A stretch of 64,000 nt of DNA from Hyphomonas sp. (GTDB lineage Bacteria > Pseudomonadota > Alphaproteobacteria > Caulobacterales > Hyphomonadaceae). The position numbers and the translations under genes are program-made. The notes under the pieces were generated by a model. It was not told where the DNA came from and ran no database searches. It worked only from the letters and a program-made list of their open reading frames with translations. The stretch spans positions 168,530 through 232,529 of the forward strand of contig WGNP01000001.1 in the NCBI GenBank assembly GCA_016124495.1, read 5' to 3'. Positions 27,450 to 37,516 of this stretch are shown in pieces (position 1 is the stretch's first letter; every line of letters starts with the position of its first letter).

Positions 27450-29023
27450 CTCCGTTCGTACTTGCGCCGCAGGAATACCACGAGGCCGTTCATAACCAAA
27501 AGGAAGGCCAGCAGGATGATGATCATCGCTGACGTGAGCGGCTCCCAGGCCCGTTCGGCATTGTTCGACCAGCTGAAGATCAGGACCGGCATCACAGTCG
27601 ACTCATCGGCCGGGCTGCGCGGCACGTCGCCGACGAAGGCCACCATGCCGATCAGCAGCAGCGGCGCCGTCTCGCCAAGCGCGCGGGCCATGCCGAGGAT
27701 GGCGCCTGTCAGGATGCCCGGCGCTGCCAGCGGCACAACGTGGTGGAATACAGTCTGCATCTGTGACGCGCCGACTGCCAGCGCGCCGGAACGCACGGAA
27801 GGCGGTACTGCCTTCAGCGCGGCACGCGAGGCGATGATCACCACCGGGAACGTCATCAGGGCCAGCACCAACCCGCCAACCAGCGGCGCAGATCGCGGCA
27901 TCCCGAGGAAGTTGATATAGAGCGCCGCGCCGAGCAGGCCGAACACGATGGACGGTACGGCGGCGAGGTTGTTGATATTGACTTCGATGAATTCAGTCAG
28001 CCGGTTGCGCGGGGCGAATTCTTCCAGATACACCGCCGCCAGGATGCCGATCGGCATGGCCACCAGCGCGGTGATCAGCATCGTCAGCAAAGAGCCGACG
28101 ATCGCGGCGAGGCCGCCTGCAAGTTCGGGATACGTGCTGTCGGAATTGGTCAGCAGCGTCCAGCGGGGCACCCGGTCCACCCGGCCCATTTCCCTGAGCG
28201 CGAGAACCCAGGCGATCTGACGGTCAGAGATCGTGCGCTCGCTTTCCGCCGATAAGATGATGCGCGCGGTGGCACGTGCCTGCGCAAAATCCTGCGCCCG
28301 GCCTGTCAACAATTCCATCCGTGCCGAGCCGGCGTCGATGTCGCTCAGCCGCCCGGTCGAGACGCCGGCCGTCAGCAGCACATCCGGCTGACCGGCATCT
28401 TCGGCGCGGTCCACGCTCGCCACGGCAAGCCCGGCGACGACAGCTTCAAAGGCCCCGGTGCCCGAAAGAAGGAACGTGCCGTCCTGTCCGCCCTGAACGG
28501 AAGAAACCGCGCCGGCCTTGATCTTGCGCTCACGCACGCCCTGCCCCTTGAGGTACAGATCCAGGTCGTCGTTCAGCGGCGCGGTCAGCGTGATGGTGCT
28601 GCCGACCAGTTCGGGATTGTTCGCCACGAGGCGCGCAGTCGGCAGCACAGCCAGACGCGTGACGAAATCCGACAGCTCCCGGCGCGATACCCGGTCAGCT
28701 TCGGCCTCCGGGAACGTCTTCAGGAGGTTGTCGCGTACGAGGCCGTAGAAGCCTTCGACATTACGCGAGATATCGGCCGGCCTGTTGGCGCCTTCCGGCG
28801 CAATCACCGCCGGATCGAGCGTCACTTCATATCTGACGACATTGTAAGTCGCCGCCGAGAAGGCCTGCGTCCCGATCGTCAGAACCAGTACGGCGAGCGC
28901 GCCGAGGGCGACAAAAATCGCGGTGAGGCCGTAGTAGCGGAAACGGCCATCCCGTGCGCGGCGGCGCCTCAGGTGCCTGGCCGCAGCCGCGCTGGGTGCC
29001 GAGGTGCGGACGGTATCAGTCAT
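27443..29023 (-). CDS. pstA: Phosphate ABC transporter permease PstA
   Basis: This permease of about 526 residues is longer than the E. coli protein because of an N-terminal membrane segment followed by a large periplasmic insert (about residues 60-290), as in other alphaproteobacterial PstA proteins with a DUF3333-like region. The C-terminal half has the transmembrane core and the EAA loop around [27 protein letters not shown] at 29023 lies inside the pstC end; a GTG three codons earlier is possible. The overlap with both neighbours indicates a tightly coupled operon. Confidence 0.93.
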   Translation of the reverse strand: MTDTVRTSAPSAAAARHLRRRRARDGRFRYYGLTAIFVALGALAVLVLTIGTQAFSAATYNVVRYEVTLDPAVIAPEGANRPADISRNVEGFYGLVRDNLLKTFPEAEADRVSRRELSDFVTRLAVLPTARLVANNPELVGSTITLTAPLNDDLDLYLKGQGVRERKIKAGAVSSVQGGQDGTFLLSGTGAFEAVVAGLAVASVDRAEDAGQPDVLLTAGVSTGRLSDIDAGSARMELLTGRAQDFAQARATARIILSAESERTISDRQIAWVLALREMGRVDRVPRWTLLTNSDSTYPELAGGLAAIVGSLLTMLITALVAMPIGILAAVYLEEFAPRNRLTEFIEVNINNLAAVPSIVFGLLGAALYINFLGMPRSAPLVGGLVLALMTFPVVIIASRAALKAVPPSVRSGALAVGASQMQTVFHHVVPLAAPGILTGAILGMARALGETAPLLLIGMVAFVGDVPRSPADESTVMPVLIFSWSNNAERAWEPLTSAMIIILLAFLLVMNGLVVFLRRKYERRW

Positions 29024-30431
29024 ATTTTTCACGGTATTTCTTGACGACGCGCAGGGCGACGACGTTGAACGCGAGGGTCACAATGAAGAGTACGAGGCCA
29101 AGCGCGAAGGCCGAGAGCGTTTTCGGATCATCGAAGCCCGTCTCGCCGGTCATCAGCGACACGATCTGTACCGTGATCGTCGTCAGGTCAGAAGTCGGAT
29201 CCATCGATATGCGCGCGCTCTTGCCTGCGGCCATCACCACGATCATCGTCTCGCCGATGGCGCGCGATACCGCCAGCAGCAAGGCCGCGATTATACCCGG
29301 CAGCGCCGCTGGCACGACCACCTGCTTCACGGTTTCGGATTTCGTCGCGCCCAGAGCATAGGCTGCATCCCGCAGGGTCTGCGGCACAGCATTGATAACA
29401 TCATCCGACAAGGACGACACGAACGGGATCACCATGATTCCCATCACGAGGCCTGCAGCCAGCGCGCTGGTCGGCTGCGCAGCCAGGATCGGCTCGCTCG
29501 CAAGGCCCAAACGGATGGCCGTTTCGTTGAACCAGATCGCTGCCGTCCGGATACCGGGTGCAACCACGAGCAGCGCAAAGAAGCCGTAAACGACCGTCGG
29601 GATACCGGCGAGGATTTCGAGGATTGGCTTGATCCAGGCGCGCGCGCGCGGCGAGGCATACTCCGACAGGAAGATCGCGGAGAACAGACCGATCGGCGCG
29701 GCCACCAGCATCGCGATCAGCGCGATCATGAACGTGCCGAAGAACAATGGCAGCGCGCCGAATTCGGCTTCCGTCTGCGCGTTCCAGCGGGTGCCCGTTA
29801 AGAAGTCCCAGGCAGACACCTTCTGGAAGAACAGAAGGCTTTCATAGAGCAGCGAGAGCACGATGCCGGCCGTGGTTGCGATGGCCACGCCGGCGCACAG
29901 GAACAGCACAAGCTGCATGCCGTTCTCGACGAGGGCCCGCGCGCGGAAATTCGGATGCAGACGCCGCTGCGCGAAGAATATCCCGCCCGCCGCCAGCAGG
30001 CCGAGCAGCACCAGCGTCCCCGTGTTCACGAGGCCGCGCAGTTCCAGATACCGGTTGGTGATCGCCTGGAACACACGGTCGGCCCCCGCGCTCGCTGCGG
30101 TGCCGGCCGCCATGCGCACCGACTCAAGGTAGCTCTGCAGCTCCGCCGGTGACAGGCGCGCGAACGATGACGGCAATTCCCGCGTCAGCTGGCTGCGCGT
30201 CAGGTCCTCAGCGAAGATGGCATAGGCAATGGCAACGATGACGACCGGAACGGTTGCCCACATGGCCACGTAGTAGCCGTGATAATTGGGGCGCGAGTGC
30301 ATGCGCGAGGTCGTTGAAACGAGCAGGCGCTCGGCCCGCACGCGGCCTATGAAAAACGCCGCTGAGCCGAAGACCGCGACCAGCGCGATCAGTAGCCAGC
30401 CCATCGGTAGTTGGCCAAGCTGCTGCAACAT
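29016..30431 (-). CDS. pstC: Phosphate ABC transporter permease PstC
   Basis: This 471-residue inner-membrane permease has an N-terminal anchor, a periplasmic segment and six or so C-terminal spans. The EAA cytoplasmic loop is NAVPQTLRDAAYALGATKSETV, and AGIPTVVYGFFAL is the conserved entry helix. The ATG at 30431 has GAAGG at a suitable spacing; a GTG six codons upstream (30449) is the alternative. A Pho box ends about 45 bases before this ATG. pstS, the periplasmic phosphate binder, is not next to it, so it must be encoded elsewhere. Confidence 0.93.
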   Translation of the reverse strand: MLQQLGQLPMGWLLIALVAVFGSAAFFIGRVRAERLLVSTTSRMHSRPNYHGYYVAMWATVPVVIVAIAYAIFAEDLTRSQLTRELPSSFARLSPAELQSYLESVRMAAGTAASAGADRVFQAITNRYLELRGLVNTGTLVLLGLLAAGGIFFAQRRLHPNFRARALVENGMQLVLFLCAGVAIATTAGIVLSLLYESLLFFQKVSAWDFLTGTRWNAQTEAEFGALPLFFGTFMIALIAMLVAAPIGLFSAIFLSEYASPRARAWIKPILEILAGIPTVVYGFFALLVVAPGIRTAAIWFNETAIRLGLASEPILAAQPTSALAAGLVMGIMVIPFVSSLSDDVINAVPQTLRDAAYALGATKSETVKQVVVPAALPGIIAALLLAVSRAIGETMIVVMAAGKSARISMDPTSDLTTITVQIVSLMTGETGFDDPKTLSAFALGLVLFIVTLAFNVVALRVVKKYREKYD

Positions 30432-30474
30432 CTCGAAACCTTCGCCCACCCGCGTGCTTCCCTTAGGAGCGGTG

Positions 30475-30503
30475 TGTGACAGTTCAGTGACGGAACTGTC
30501 ACA
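30475..30503 (-). promoter_or_regulatory. Pho box upstream of pstC, within a perfect inverted repeat
   Basis: Read on the minus strand, CCGTCAC (30493-30487), four bases, then CTGTCAC (30482-30476) form the tandem 7+4+7 arrangement of a PhoB box (consensus CTGTCAT repeats). The same DNA is also an 11-bp perfect inverted repeat, TGTGACAGTTC/GAACTGTCACA, around seven bases. It lies 45 bases before the pstC start and 60 bases before hslV on the other strand. Confidence 0.85.
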
Positions 30504-30562
30504 ATTCCGCTTCAGCTGCCGATCCCTTGCGCCGCCCGGCCAACTCCGTCAATTTCACTTCC

Positions 30563-31120
30563 ATGACAACGCAAGAAAATTCCGGCCTGCCCTGGCATGG
30601 CACCACCGTCATTGCTGTGCGCAAAGGCCCCAGGCTCGTGATGATTTCAGACGGCCAGGTCTCTATGGGACCGACCATCATGAAGGGAAATGCCCGAAAA
30701 GTCCGCCGGATCGCCGACGGCTCGATCCTCGCCGGCTTCGCAGGCGCGACGGCAGACGCGTTTACCCTGTTCGAACGCCTCGAGCAGAAACTCGAACGCT
30801 TTCCGGGCCAGCTCCAGCGCGCAGCGGTCGAACTGGCCAAGGACTGGCGCACCGAGCGCTACCTGCAGAAGCTGGAAGCCCTGCTGATCGTCGCCGACAA
30901 GACCAGCACGCTGGTCATCACAGGATCGGGCGATGTGCTGGAGCCGGAACACAATGTCGTCGCCATCGGCTCCGGCGGCAATTTTGCGCTCGCCGCCGCG
31001 CGCGGGCTTTACGAGTATGAAAGCGATGCGGAGCTGATCGGCCGCAAGGCGATGCAGATCGCCGCCGACATCTGCGTGTACACCAACGGGCACTTCACGG
31101 TGGAAACCCTCGATGTTTGA
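30563..31120 (+). CDS. hslV: ATP-dependent protease proteolytic subunit HslV
   Basis: This 185-residue peptidase is related to the beta subunits of the proteasome. The propeptide ends at HG and the mature chain begins TTVIAVRKG, giving an N-terminal threonine nucleophile at about residue 14. [14 protein letters not shown] near the C-terminus is typical. HslV dodecamers degrade proteins unfolded by HslU. The ATG at 30563 gives a propeptide of normal length. Its 3' end overlaps the next gene by eight bases, and hslU follows that gene rather than hslV directly. Confidence 0.96.
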   Translation: MTTQENSGLPWHGTTVIAVRKGPRLVMISDGQVSMGPTIMKGNARKVRRIADGSILAGFAGATADAFTLFERLEQKLERFPGQLQRAAVELAKDWRTERYLQKLEALLIVADKTSTLVITGSGDVLEPEHNVVAIGSGGNFALAAARGLYEYESDAELIGRKAMQIAADICVYTNGHFTVETLDV

Positions 31121-32234
31121 CCGCTCCGACATCCGCGCGGCCGCCGACGCGGGCATCATCACCCGCGACCAGGCAAGCCGTCTTGAAGCCTTCCTCGCCG
31201 GGCGAGCCGACCCGGTCACCCGGGCGATGCCGGAGCAGACCGAGAACCTGCGCTTCCTGAACAACTTCAACGACATCTTCATTACCATCGGCATCGTCAT
31301 CCTGGCGATGGGCCTGACAGCGATCACCGGCCTCTTCTTCGGCCCGAACTTCTGGTCGATGGTCACAGGCGGCAATGCCGGGGCGTTCGGCGCGATCATC
31401 CTTATGCCGGTCGCGGGCGTCATGTGGTTACTGGCGGAGTATTTTGGCCGCCGCCGCCGGATGCTGCTGCCGAGCATGGCGTCGATCTCGATCTTCACGC
31501 TGTATTCCGGCCTCTCGTTCGGCATGATCGCCAGCGGGCTGACGGGCGCGAATGCCAAGACGATCACCAGCCTGACGCAAGCCTGGGACACCCTGGGCAA
31601 TACCGGCATGGGTACGTTCATCGGCTGCGGTGCGGCCGCGGCGATTGCCTGGCTGCGCTTCCGCCTTCCCTTCTGCATGTTCCTGATGGCGGTATCGGTA
31701 GCGGCCGCCGCTTACACCTTCGCTGGTTTCTTCGGCGATGCGGGACTGATCTTCGGCGGCCTGCTGTCGATCATCATCGGGCTCGCCACCCTCGCCGCTG
31801 CGATTTGGTTCGATCAGAAAGACCCCGGCCGGATTACGCGCTTATCGGATAATGCCTTTTGGCTGCACGTCGCGGCGGCGCCGCAGATCATCCTGGGCCT
31901 GCGGGGCATGATCATGGGGGCGCCAGATGCGACACCCAGCACGCCGGAAGCGGCATTGCTGCTCGCCTGCCTCATCGGCCTTGGCCTCTTGTCCCTCGCG
32001 TTGAACCGCCGGGCGCTCGTGGTATCCAGCCTGCTGAGCTTCTGGCTGGCGCTGGGACAGGTCGTTGATGCGGTCGGCGGCGGGGGATCGACGAGTTTCA
32101 TCGCGACCACGCTGCTGCTCGGCACGGGCATCATCCTGCTCGGCGGAGGCTGGCACACCGCACGGCGCTGGGTGCTGGGATTTATCCCTAAAACGGGAAT
32201 TGCATCGCGCATCTTTCCGCCCGAGGCCGCATAA
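31113..32234 (+). CDS. Multispanning membrane protein encoded between hslV and hslU
   Basis: This 373-residue protein has a soluble N-terminus of about 50 residues ([25 protein letters not shown], a short helical region like those before DUF2157-type membrane domains). About ten hydrophobic segments follow, with few charged residues, and a basic end. No catalytic motif was recognised. The ATG overlaps the hslV stop by eight bases, which implies translational coupling to the protease subunit. Function unknown; the context suggests envelope or stress biology, as inference only. Confidence 0.8.
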   Translation: MFDRSDIRAAADAGIITRDQASRLEAFLAGRADPVTRAMPEQTENLRFLNNFNDIFITIGIVILAMGLTAITGLFFGPNFWSMVTGGNAGAFGAIILMPVAGVMWLLAEYFGRRRRMLLPSMASISIFTLYSGLSFGMIASGLTGANAKTITSLTQAWDTLGNTGMGTFIGCGAAAAIAWLRFRLPFCMFLMAVSVAAAAYTFAGFFGDAGLIFGGLLSIIIGLATLAAAIWFDQKDPGRITRLSDNAFWLHVAAAPQIILGLRGMIMGAPDATPSTPEAALLLACLIGLGLLSLALNRRALVVSSLLSFWLALGQVVDAVGGGGSTSFIATTLLLGTGIILLGGGWHTARRWVLGFIPKTGIASRIFPPEAA

Positions 32235-32339
32235 GCGCAACACCGCGACCCGCCCATAAACCGTCCTTAAAACAGCCTGTGGACTAACTCCACTTTCAGA
32301 CGCTCCCATATCAGAGCGGGATATTTCGAGACCGGCCCC

Positions 32340-33647
32340 ATGACCCAGCTTACCCCCCGCGAAATCGTTGCCGAACTCGACCGGCACATCGTCGGCCAGA
32401 ATGCGGCCAAGCGCGCCGTTGCCATCGCCCTGCGCAACCGGTGGCGGCGCAAGCAGGCGCCGGAAAACCTGCGCGGCGAGATCACGCCGAAGAATATCCT
32501 GATGATCGGGCCGACGGGCGTAGGTAAGACCGAAATTTCGCGGCGCCTCGCGCGCCTCGCCAATGCGCCCTTCCTGAAGATCGAGGCGACCAAGTTCACC
32601 GAGGTGGGTTACGTCGGCCGCGATGTGGAACAGATCATCCGCGATCTTGTCGAGGCGGCTGTCGGGATGGTGCGCGAGCAGAAGCGCTCGGGCGTCGCGC
32701 AGGCCGCTAAGGACAAGGCAGAAGAGCGCCTGCTGGACGCGCTCGTCGGCGCCGAGGCGCAGCGCTCGACCCGTGACGTCTTCCGCACCAAGCTGCGGGC
32801 CGGCATGCTGGACGACAAGGACGTCGATCTTGATTTCACGGATGCCGGATCGAACCCGATGCAGATGCTCGACATCCCGGGACAGCAAGGCTCGATGAGC
32901 ATGATCAACCTCTCCGAAATACTCGGCAAGGCGATGGGCGGACGGACGAAACGTGTACGGACGACCGTAAAGGAGGCCTACAAGCCCCTCCTTGCCGAAG
33001 AGGCAGACAAGCTGGTGGACGAGGAACAGGTGGTACGTGAAGCGCTGATGGCCGTCGAAGAAGACGGCATCGTCTTCCTCGACGAGATCGACAAAATCGC
33101 AGCGCGCAAAGACCGCGGCGGTGCGGACGTGAGCCGCGAAGGCGTGCAGCGCGACCTTCTTCCACTGATCGAGGGCACGACCGTCTCCACCAAACGCGGA
33201 GCGGTGAAGACCGATCATATCCTCTTCATTGCATCCGGCGCCTTCCACGTCGCGAAGCCATCTGACCTTTTACCTGAACTGCAGGGCCGCCTGCCGATCC
33301 GCGTAGAACTTGATCCGCTGACGCGCGATGACCTGCGCCGCATCATGGTGGAACCCGAGGCAAGCCTGATCCGCCAGTACGAAGCGCTGCTTGCCGCCGA
33401 GAAAGTGAAGCTCGTGTTCGAGGACGCCGCCATCGACCGGCTGGCCGACCTTGCCGAAGCCGTCAACAAATCGGTTGAGAATATCGGCGCGCGCCGCCTG
33501 CAAACCGTGCTCGAACGCCTGCTCGACGAGATCAGTTTCGACGCCCCCGACAAGGCGGGCGAGACCTTCGTGATCACAGCCGCCTATGTCGACGAAAAGG
33601 TCGGCACGCTCGCGGGGAATGCGGACCTTTCGAAGTTTATCCTCTGA
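32340..33647 (+). CDS. hslU: ATP-dependent protease ATPase subunit HslU
   Basis: This 435-residue Clp/HSP100-type AAA+ unfoldase has Walker [10 protein letters not shown] (about 58-66), the pore loop GYVGRDVE (about 89-96), the intermediate domain (about 110-230), Walker [12 protein letters not shown] and sensor 2 in [11 protein letters not shown]. The C-terminal DLSKFIL tail that docks into HslV is intact. It unfolds substrates for HslV. It is separated from hslV by a membrane protein gene and about 105 bases, so it may also have its own promoter. Confidence 0.97.
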   Translation: MTQLTPREIVAELDRHIVGQNAAKRAVAIALRNRWRRKQAPENLRGEITPKNILMIGPTGVGKTEISRRLARLANAPFLKIEATKFTEVGYVGRDVEQIIRDLVEAAVGMVREQKRSGVAQAAKDKAEERLLDALVGAEAQRSTRDVFRTKLRAGMLDDKDVDLDFTDAGSNPMQMLDIPGQQGSMSMINLSEILGKAMGGRTKRVRTTVKEAYKPLLAEEADKLVDEEQVVREALMAVEEDGIVFLDEIDKIAARKDRGGADVSREGVQRDLLPLIEGTTVSTKRGAVKTDHILFIASGAFHVAKPSDLLPELQGRLPIRVELDPLTRDDLRRIMVEPEASLIRQYEALLAAEKVKLVFEDAAIDRLADLAEAVNKSVENIGARRLQTVLERLLDEISFDAPDKAGETFVITAAYVDEKVGTLAGNADLSKFIL

Positions 33648-33658
33648 AGATCCGTATA

Positions 33659-33691
33659 CCCCTCACCCCGGTCCCAGGCGGGGATGAGGGG
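33659..33691. terminator. Strong GC-rich hairpin after hslU
   Basis: CCCCTCACCCCG (33659-33670) pairs with CGGGGATGAGGGG (33679-33691) with one bulged A and an 8-base loop. It sits 12 bases after the hslU stop. It lacks a T-run, so it may be a factor-dependent terminator, a 3' stabiliser or a small repeated palindrome. Confidence 0.5.
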
Positions 33692-33738
33692 GGATCGTCA
33701 GTTCGCGTCCAGCACGTCGCATAGCGATGCCGGCGGCC

Positions 33739-33861
33739 TCAGGCTCCGCCGCAGTCACCTCTCGGGCCATTTCGGCCGTGGCGGCGGGCTGGTGCCTCCC
33801 AGGCAGGCGCAGAGGCCAACAGGGCAGCAGCCAGGACGGGGGGCAGGAGAGACGCCTTCAT
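33739..33861 (-). CDS. Possible small secreted peptide or broken secreted-protein gene
   Basis: The frame encodes 40 residues beginning MKASLLPPVLAAALLASAPAW, a credible Sec signal peptide (one basic residue, hydrophobic core, ASAPA cleavage region). AAAAGGA lies about ten bases upstream. The remaining residues look unstructured and Arg/Gly-rich. If one base is shifted after the signal peptide, a longer natural-looking frame runs on to about 33663, so this may be a frameshifted remnant. It would follow the amidase gene on the same strand. Confidence 0.3.
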   Translation of the reverse strand: MKASLLPPVLAAALLASAPAWEAPARRHGRNGPRGDCGGA

Positions 33862-33911
33862 GGGGCGGGCGTCCTTTTCAGCGGCGCCGGGCGAGCGCGG
33901 CGCGGCGACCC

Positions 33912-35339
33912 TCAATTCCAGACAACCGGTTTTCTGTCCTTCCATGGACATTCCTTTTCGAGTTGTCCGGCCAGGCGATAGAGCGTTGCCTCGTCACCAT
34001 ACCGGCCGGAGAACATCATCGCGAGCGGCAGGCCGTCCGACGTCTGCCAGAGCGGCAGGGACAACGAGGGCTGGCCGGTGATGTTGTAAGGCGGCGTGAA
34101 GGGATAGGTCTTTGCGGAGCGCTTGTCATACTCCCTGATCTCGAGGGCGAGCGGGTCAAGCCAGTCGACCCGCGGCACGGCTGTGCCGAGGACCGGCGAG
34201 AGGTGGACATCGCACGCCTCGAAGGTGGCCATTATCTGCCGGCTCATGACGCGCAGCTGTTGCCAGGCCCACATCGCCTGCTGACCGGTGATCTCGCGGC
34301 CACGGTCATACCCGCGCCGGGCCAGCGGGCCGATATCGCCGCCGGGCTCACGGCCGATCGCCTGGACCATCCGGGCCATGCCGGCGGCGAAATTCGAACC
34401 GGAGACGATGGCCTGGGCCCGGTAGAACTGGCGCCAGTCGAGTGTGATGGCCTGCTCTCGCACGTCATGGCCAAGCTCAGCGAGTAAGGTCGCCGTGCGC
34501 TCGAGCGCCGACTGGACCTCCGGGTCAACCGGGCGCCCGCTCGGTGTCGCGCCGGACCATAAGATCTTCAGCTTGCCTGGTGAGCGGCTCACTTCTTCAA
34601 GATAAGGCCGCTCCTTGAACGGATAGGCATAGGGACTGGCAGGCTCGGGATAACCGGTGGCGTCCAGCATGGCGGCGCTGTCCCGGACTGTTCGCGAAAC
34701 GACATGATCGACGGCCAGACCGATGGCGCGGTCTGTGTCCTCGCCGCCATTCGGATTGCGGTCGCGCGTCGGTTTCATGCCGACGAGGCCGCAGCATGCT
34801 GCCGGGATACGGATCGACCCCAGCCCGTCGCTGGCATGGGCCACCGGCACCATGCCGGAGGCGACCGCCGCGGCGGCGCCGCCAGACGATCCGCCGGAGA
34901 CATGATCCGGGTTCCACGGATTGCGGCAGGCGCCGAGGCGGGCAGACTGGGTTACGCCCGGAATTCCGAACTCCGGCGTGTTCGTCTTTCCGGCGAGAAC
35001 CAGACCGGCGGCGCGGTATCGGCGCACCAGTTCGCTGTCGTCTGCGTCGGCGGCGACTTCAGCATAGAAGCTTGCCGACGTGCGCGGCCAGCCTTTGACG
35101 CGCTGGCCGAGATCCTTGATCAGGAAGGGCACGCCCTTGAAGGGTCCCTCGGGCAGCGGGGCTCTTGCGGTTTCGCGCGCTTCATCGAACTCAGCATGGA
35201 CGACAGCGTTCAGCGCCGGGTTGTGGCGTTCGATCCGCGCGATCGCCGCGTCCAGAAGTTCAAGGGGCGTAACCTGCCCTGTGCGGACCAGTTCCGCCAG
35301 ACTGAGGCCGTCGTGACTCGAAAAGTCGGACATGTTCAT
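33912..35339 (-). CDS. Amidase signature family protein
   Basis: This 475-residue hydrolase has the Ser-cisSer-Lys triad in its usual setting: the Lys in PFLIKDLG (about 71-78), the cis-Ser in [14 protein letters not shown] (about 152-165) and the nucleophile in [14 protein letters not shown]. Residues after it (VGMKPTRDR) are typical. It resembles 6-aminohexanoate-cyclic-dimer hydrolase-like amidases, but the substrate is not set by sequence. GGAGGAG precedes the ATG at 35339; a second ATG is two codons in. It stands alone on the minus strand. Confidence 0.9.
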   Translation of the reverse strand: MNMSDFSSHDGLSLAELVRTGQVTPLELLDAAIARIERHNPALNAVVHAEFDEARETARAPLPEGPFKGVPFLIKDLGQRVKGWPRTSASFYAEVAADADDSELVRRYRAAGLVLAGKTNTPEFGIPGVTQSARLGACRNPWNPDHVSGGSSGGAAAAVASGMVPVAHASDGLGSIRIPAACCGLVGMKPTRDRNPNGGEDTDRAIGLAVDHVVSRTVRDSAAMLDATGYPEPASPYAYPFKERPYLEEVSRSPGKLKILWSGATPSGRPVDPEVQSALERTATLLAELGHDVREQAITLDWRQFYRAQAIVSGSNFAAGMARMVQAIGREPGGDIGPLARRGYDRGREITGQQAMWAWQQLRVMSRQIMATFEACDVHLSPVLGTAVPRVDWLDPLALEIREYDKRSAKTYPFTPPYNITGQPSLSLPLWQTSDGLPLAMMFSGRYGDEATLYRLAGQLEKECPWKDRKPVVWN

Positions 35340-35440
35340 GGTGCAGCGCTCCTCCCCGGTTTTCGGGCATTGAGCGCCGGTTTTGCGTGCCTGTCCAGAT
35401 CATGGCGCGCCGGCGAGCCGGAACCCTGCTGTCCTGGCGG

Positions 35441-35779
35441 CTAGGCTTTCGCTTCCCGCCGTACAGGCATGTACTTCTTGCCCCAGTCTTTCATGACCTT
35501 CAGGGCGGGGCGGAGCTCCTCGCCTTTTTCGGTCAGTACATAATCATAGCGGCTGGGGGCGCTGGAATAGAGGCGGCGTTCGAGGACGCCTTCCTCGACG
35601 AGGCGCTTGAGGCGCTCGGCAAGGATGTGGCGCGTCATGCCGCTGGATTCGGCGAATTCCTCGAACCTGGATTTGCCGAGATAGCAGTCGCGCAGGATGA
35701 GCAGCGTCCAGCGGTCGCCGACGACCGAGAGGGTGCGCGCGACCGGGCACCAGTTATCTGATAGCTCTGACCATTTCAT
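35441..35779 (-). CDS. HxlR-type winged-helix regulator
   Basis: This 112-residue MarR-superfamily HxlR protein begins with the conserved Cys (NWCPVARTL, Cys11), which often senses electrophiles or redox state. The recognition helix is around GMTRHILAERLKRL, with the wing after EEGVLERRLYSSAPSRYDY and the YVLTEKGEEL helix. Members act as dimers on palindromic sites near their own gene. It diverges from the GST-kappa/DsbA-family gene, with repeats TCATAAG at 35776-35782 and 35804-35810, so it probably controls that gene. Confidence 0.9.
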   Translation of the reverse strand: MKWSELSDNWCPVARTLSVVGDRWTLLILRDCYLGKSRFEEFAESSGMTRHILAERLKRLVEEGVLERRLYSSAPSRYDYVLTEKGEELRPALKVMKDWGKKYMPVRREAKA

Positions 35780-35810
35780 AAGTGACAGTCCTAGCGCAGT
35801 TTGTCATAAG
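35776..35810. promoter_or_regulatory. Candidate HxlR operator
   Basis: The short gap between the divergent genes holds a direct repeat TCATAAG (35776-35782 and 35804-35810) and an inverted pair TGACA (35783-35787)/TGTCA (35802-35806). The spacing and position fit a dimer-bound operator, but no consensus is known for this protein. Confidence 0.35.
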
Positions 35811-35838
35811 TTCCAAAACAAAACGTAGGGGCTTCCGG

Positions 35839-36429
35839 ATGGCAAAATTCTTCGAGTTTTTCTTCGATTATACCAGCCCGACGGCCTGGCTGGCCTTGCC
35901 GGTGGCGCTGGGTGTGGAGGCGCGCACGGGGGCAGAACTACGCTTCCGTCCGATGTTCCTGGGCGGCGTGATGCAGGGCTCCGGCAACCGGCCGCCGGGC
36001 ACCGTACCGGCCAAGGCAAAGTATCTGAACCGGGACCTGCAGCGCTGCGCCGCGCATATCGGGATTGCCATGCACTTTAACCCCGCCTTCCCCATGAATA
36101 CGCTGGGCGTTCTGAGGGCCACCACGGGCATGACCGACGCCGCAGAACAGCGGCGCTTCATCCTCACCCTGTTTGAAGCGGCCTGGGGCCAGCCGAGCCC
36201 CGTGGACCTTGGCGACATGGCGCAGGTGGCAAAGCTGTGCGCGGCAAACGGCTTTGACGCAGGCGCTATCGGCGCTCTGGCGACGGATCCTGCGAACAAG
36301 GAGAACCTGAAAGCCACGACCGACGAGGCGCTCGCGCGCGGTGTGTTCGGCGCGCCGAGCTTCTTCGTGGACGACGACCTGTTCTTCGGCCACGACCGGC
36401 TGGATTATGTCGAGCGGGCGCTCGCCTAA
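35839..36429 (+). CDS. DsbA-family / 2-hydroxychromene-2-carboxylate isomerase-like protein
   Basis: This 196-residue thioredoxin-fold protein is of the GST-kappa group. The N-terminus reads KFFEFFFDYTSPTAWLAL, with the active-site Ser in the SPxxW setting used by HCCA isomerases instead of a CxxC. The C-terminal FGAPSFFVDDDLFFGHDRLD is the family's signature. These proteins isomerise 2-hydroxychromene-2-carboxylate in naphthalene breakdown or act as glutathione transferases. ATG at 35839 is preceded by AGGGG. It is divergent from an HxlR regulator and its stop overlaps that of the convergent sugar/nucleoside kinase. Confidence 0.88.
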   Translation: MAKFFEFFFDYTSPTAWLALPVALGVEARTGAELRFRPMFLGGVMQGSGNRPPGTVPAKAKYLNRDLQRCAAHIGIAMHFNPAFPMNTLGVLRATTGMTDAAEQRRFILTLFEAAWGQPSPVDLGDMAQVAKLCAANGFDAGAIGALATDPANKENLKATTDEALARGVFGAPSFFVDDDLFFGHDRLDYVERALA

Positions 36430-37424
36430 GCGAAGATGCCGGCTTTCTCTGCCAGCGCCTTGTAGGATTGCTCCGGGCGCGGACCGAAGTGCGAGATCAC
36501 TTCCGCCGCCGCTATATGGCCGAGACGGGCGCAGGTGGCCAGCGGCAGGCCGCGGGCGATACCGAACAGGAAGCCGGCCGCATACTGATCACCAGCGCCG
36601 GTCGTATCGATAACGCGGGCAACCTGCTCTGCGGGCACGGCGATCGGCGCGCCGTCGCCGAAAACGACCGAGCCCTTCTCGCTGCGTGTCACGGCGGCGA
36701 CGGCGCATTCCGCATGCAATGCGCCGAGAGCGGCTTCAAAATCATCGGTCTCATAAAGGGATTTGAGCTCGGCTTCGTTGGCAAACACAATGTCTGCATA
36801 CCCGCGCACGAGCTGGCGGAAGCCAGCACGGTGCCGGTCAACGCAGAAACTGTCCGACAGCGTGATCGCGACCTTGCGGCCGGCCGCTTTGGCAATCTCG
36901 GCGGCGTACACAAACGCGGCCTTGGCCTCGTCCTTGTCGAACAGGTAACCCTCCAGATAGAGGATGCTGCCGTCACGAATCATCGCGGCATCGACGTCGT
37001 CTTTCGAGAAGAGAACGGACGCGCCGAGGAATGTGTTCATGCTGCGGTGGCCGTCATCGGTGACGAAAATGATGGAGCGTGCAGTCGCCGGTCCGTCCGT
37101 CAGCGGACGGGTGTGGAAGGGTACGCCGCTCGCCATCATCTCGCGCATGAACTGGTGGCCCAGGTCATCGTCAGCAATCCTGCCAATATAGCCGGCTGAG
37201 GCGCCGAAGCTGGCAAGGCCGGCAATCGTGTTGGCGCCGGATCCGCCGGAGGTGATCACGGGGTTGAGGGCATGCGCCGTCAGAAATTCGGCTCGCGGTT
37301 CCTCTATCAGGCTCATCGCGTCCTTGGCGATGCCGTGCTGCGCCAGGAAGGCGTCATCGGCCCGCGACAGCACGTCCACGATGGCGTTGCCGAGACCCAC
37401 TACATCGAATTTCGCGCTGCTCAT
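36426..37424 (-). CDS. PfkB-family kinase, adenosine kinase-like
   Basis: This 332-residue ribokinase-fold enzyme begins FDVVGLGNAIVDVLSR, with substrate-binding GGSGANTIAGLASFG (about 54-68), and has the PfkB signature DTTGAGDQYAAGFL carrying the catalytic Asp. The arrangement matches bacterial adenosine kinases, which phosphorylate adenosine to AMP. A different nucleoside or sugar substrate is possible. ATG at 37424 (MSSAKFD) is preceded by AGGGA. It is divergent from the ATP-grasp gene. Confidence 0.88.
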   Translation of the reverse strand: MSSAKFDVVGLGNAIVDVLSRADDAFLAQHGIAKDAMSLIEEPRAEFLTAHALNPVITSGGSGANTIAGLASFGASAGYIGRIADDDLGHQFMREMMASGVPFHTRPLTDGPATARSIIFVTDDGHRSMNTFLGASVLFSKDDVDAAMIRDGSILYLEGYLFDKDEAKAAFVYAAEIAKAAGRKVAITLSDSFCVDRHRAGFRQLVRGYADIVFANEAELKSLYETDDFEAALGALHAECAVAAVTRSEKGSVVFGDGAPIAVPAEQVARVIDTTGAGDQYAAGFLFGIARGLPLATCARLGHIAAAEVISHFGPRPEQSYKALAEKAGIFA

Positions 37425-37516
37425 GTCTGCTGTATCCCTGGATGCCCGCCGCCACCGCGCGCCTTGCCAGAGCGCGCCCGTGGACACAAGGCCCGGGGGC
37501 GGTTAGAGGCGCGGCC

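Noticed and set aside
31842..33248. Long minus-strand frame across the membrane protein gene and hslU
   Set aside because: It covers clear coding sequence on the other strand and shows no domain.
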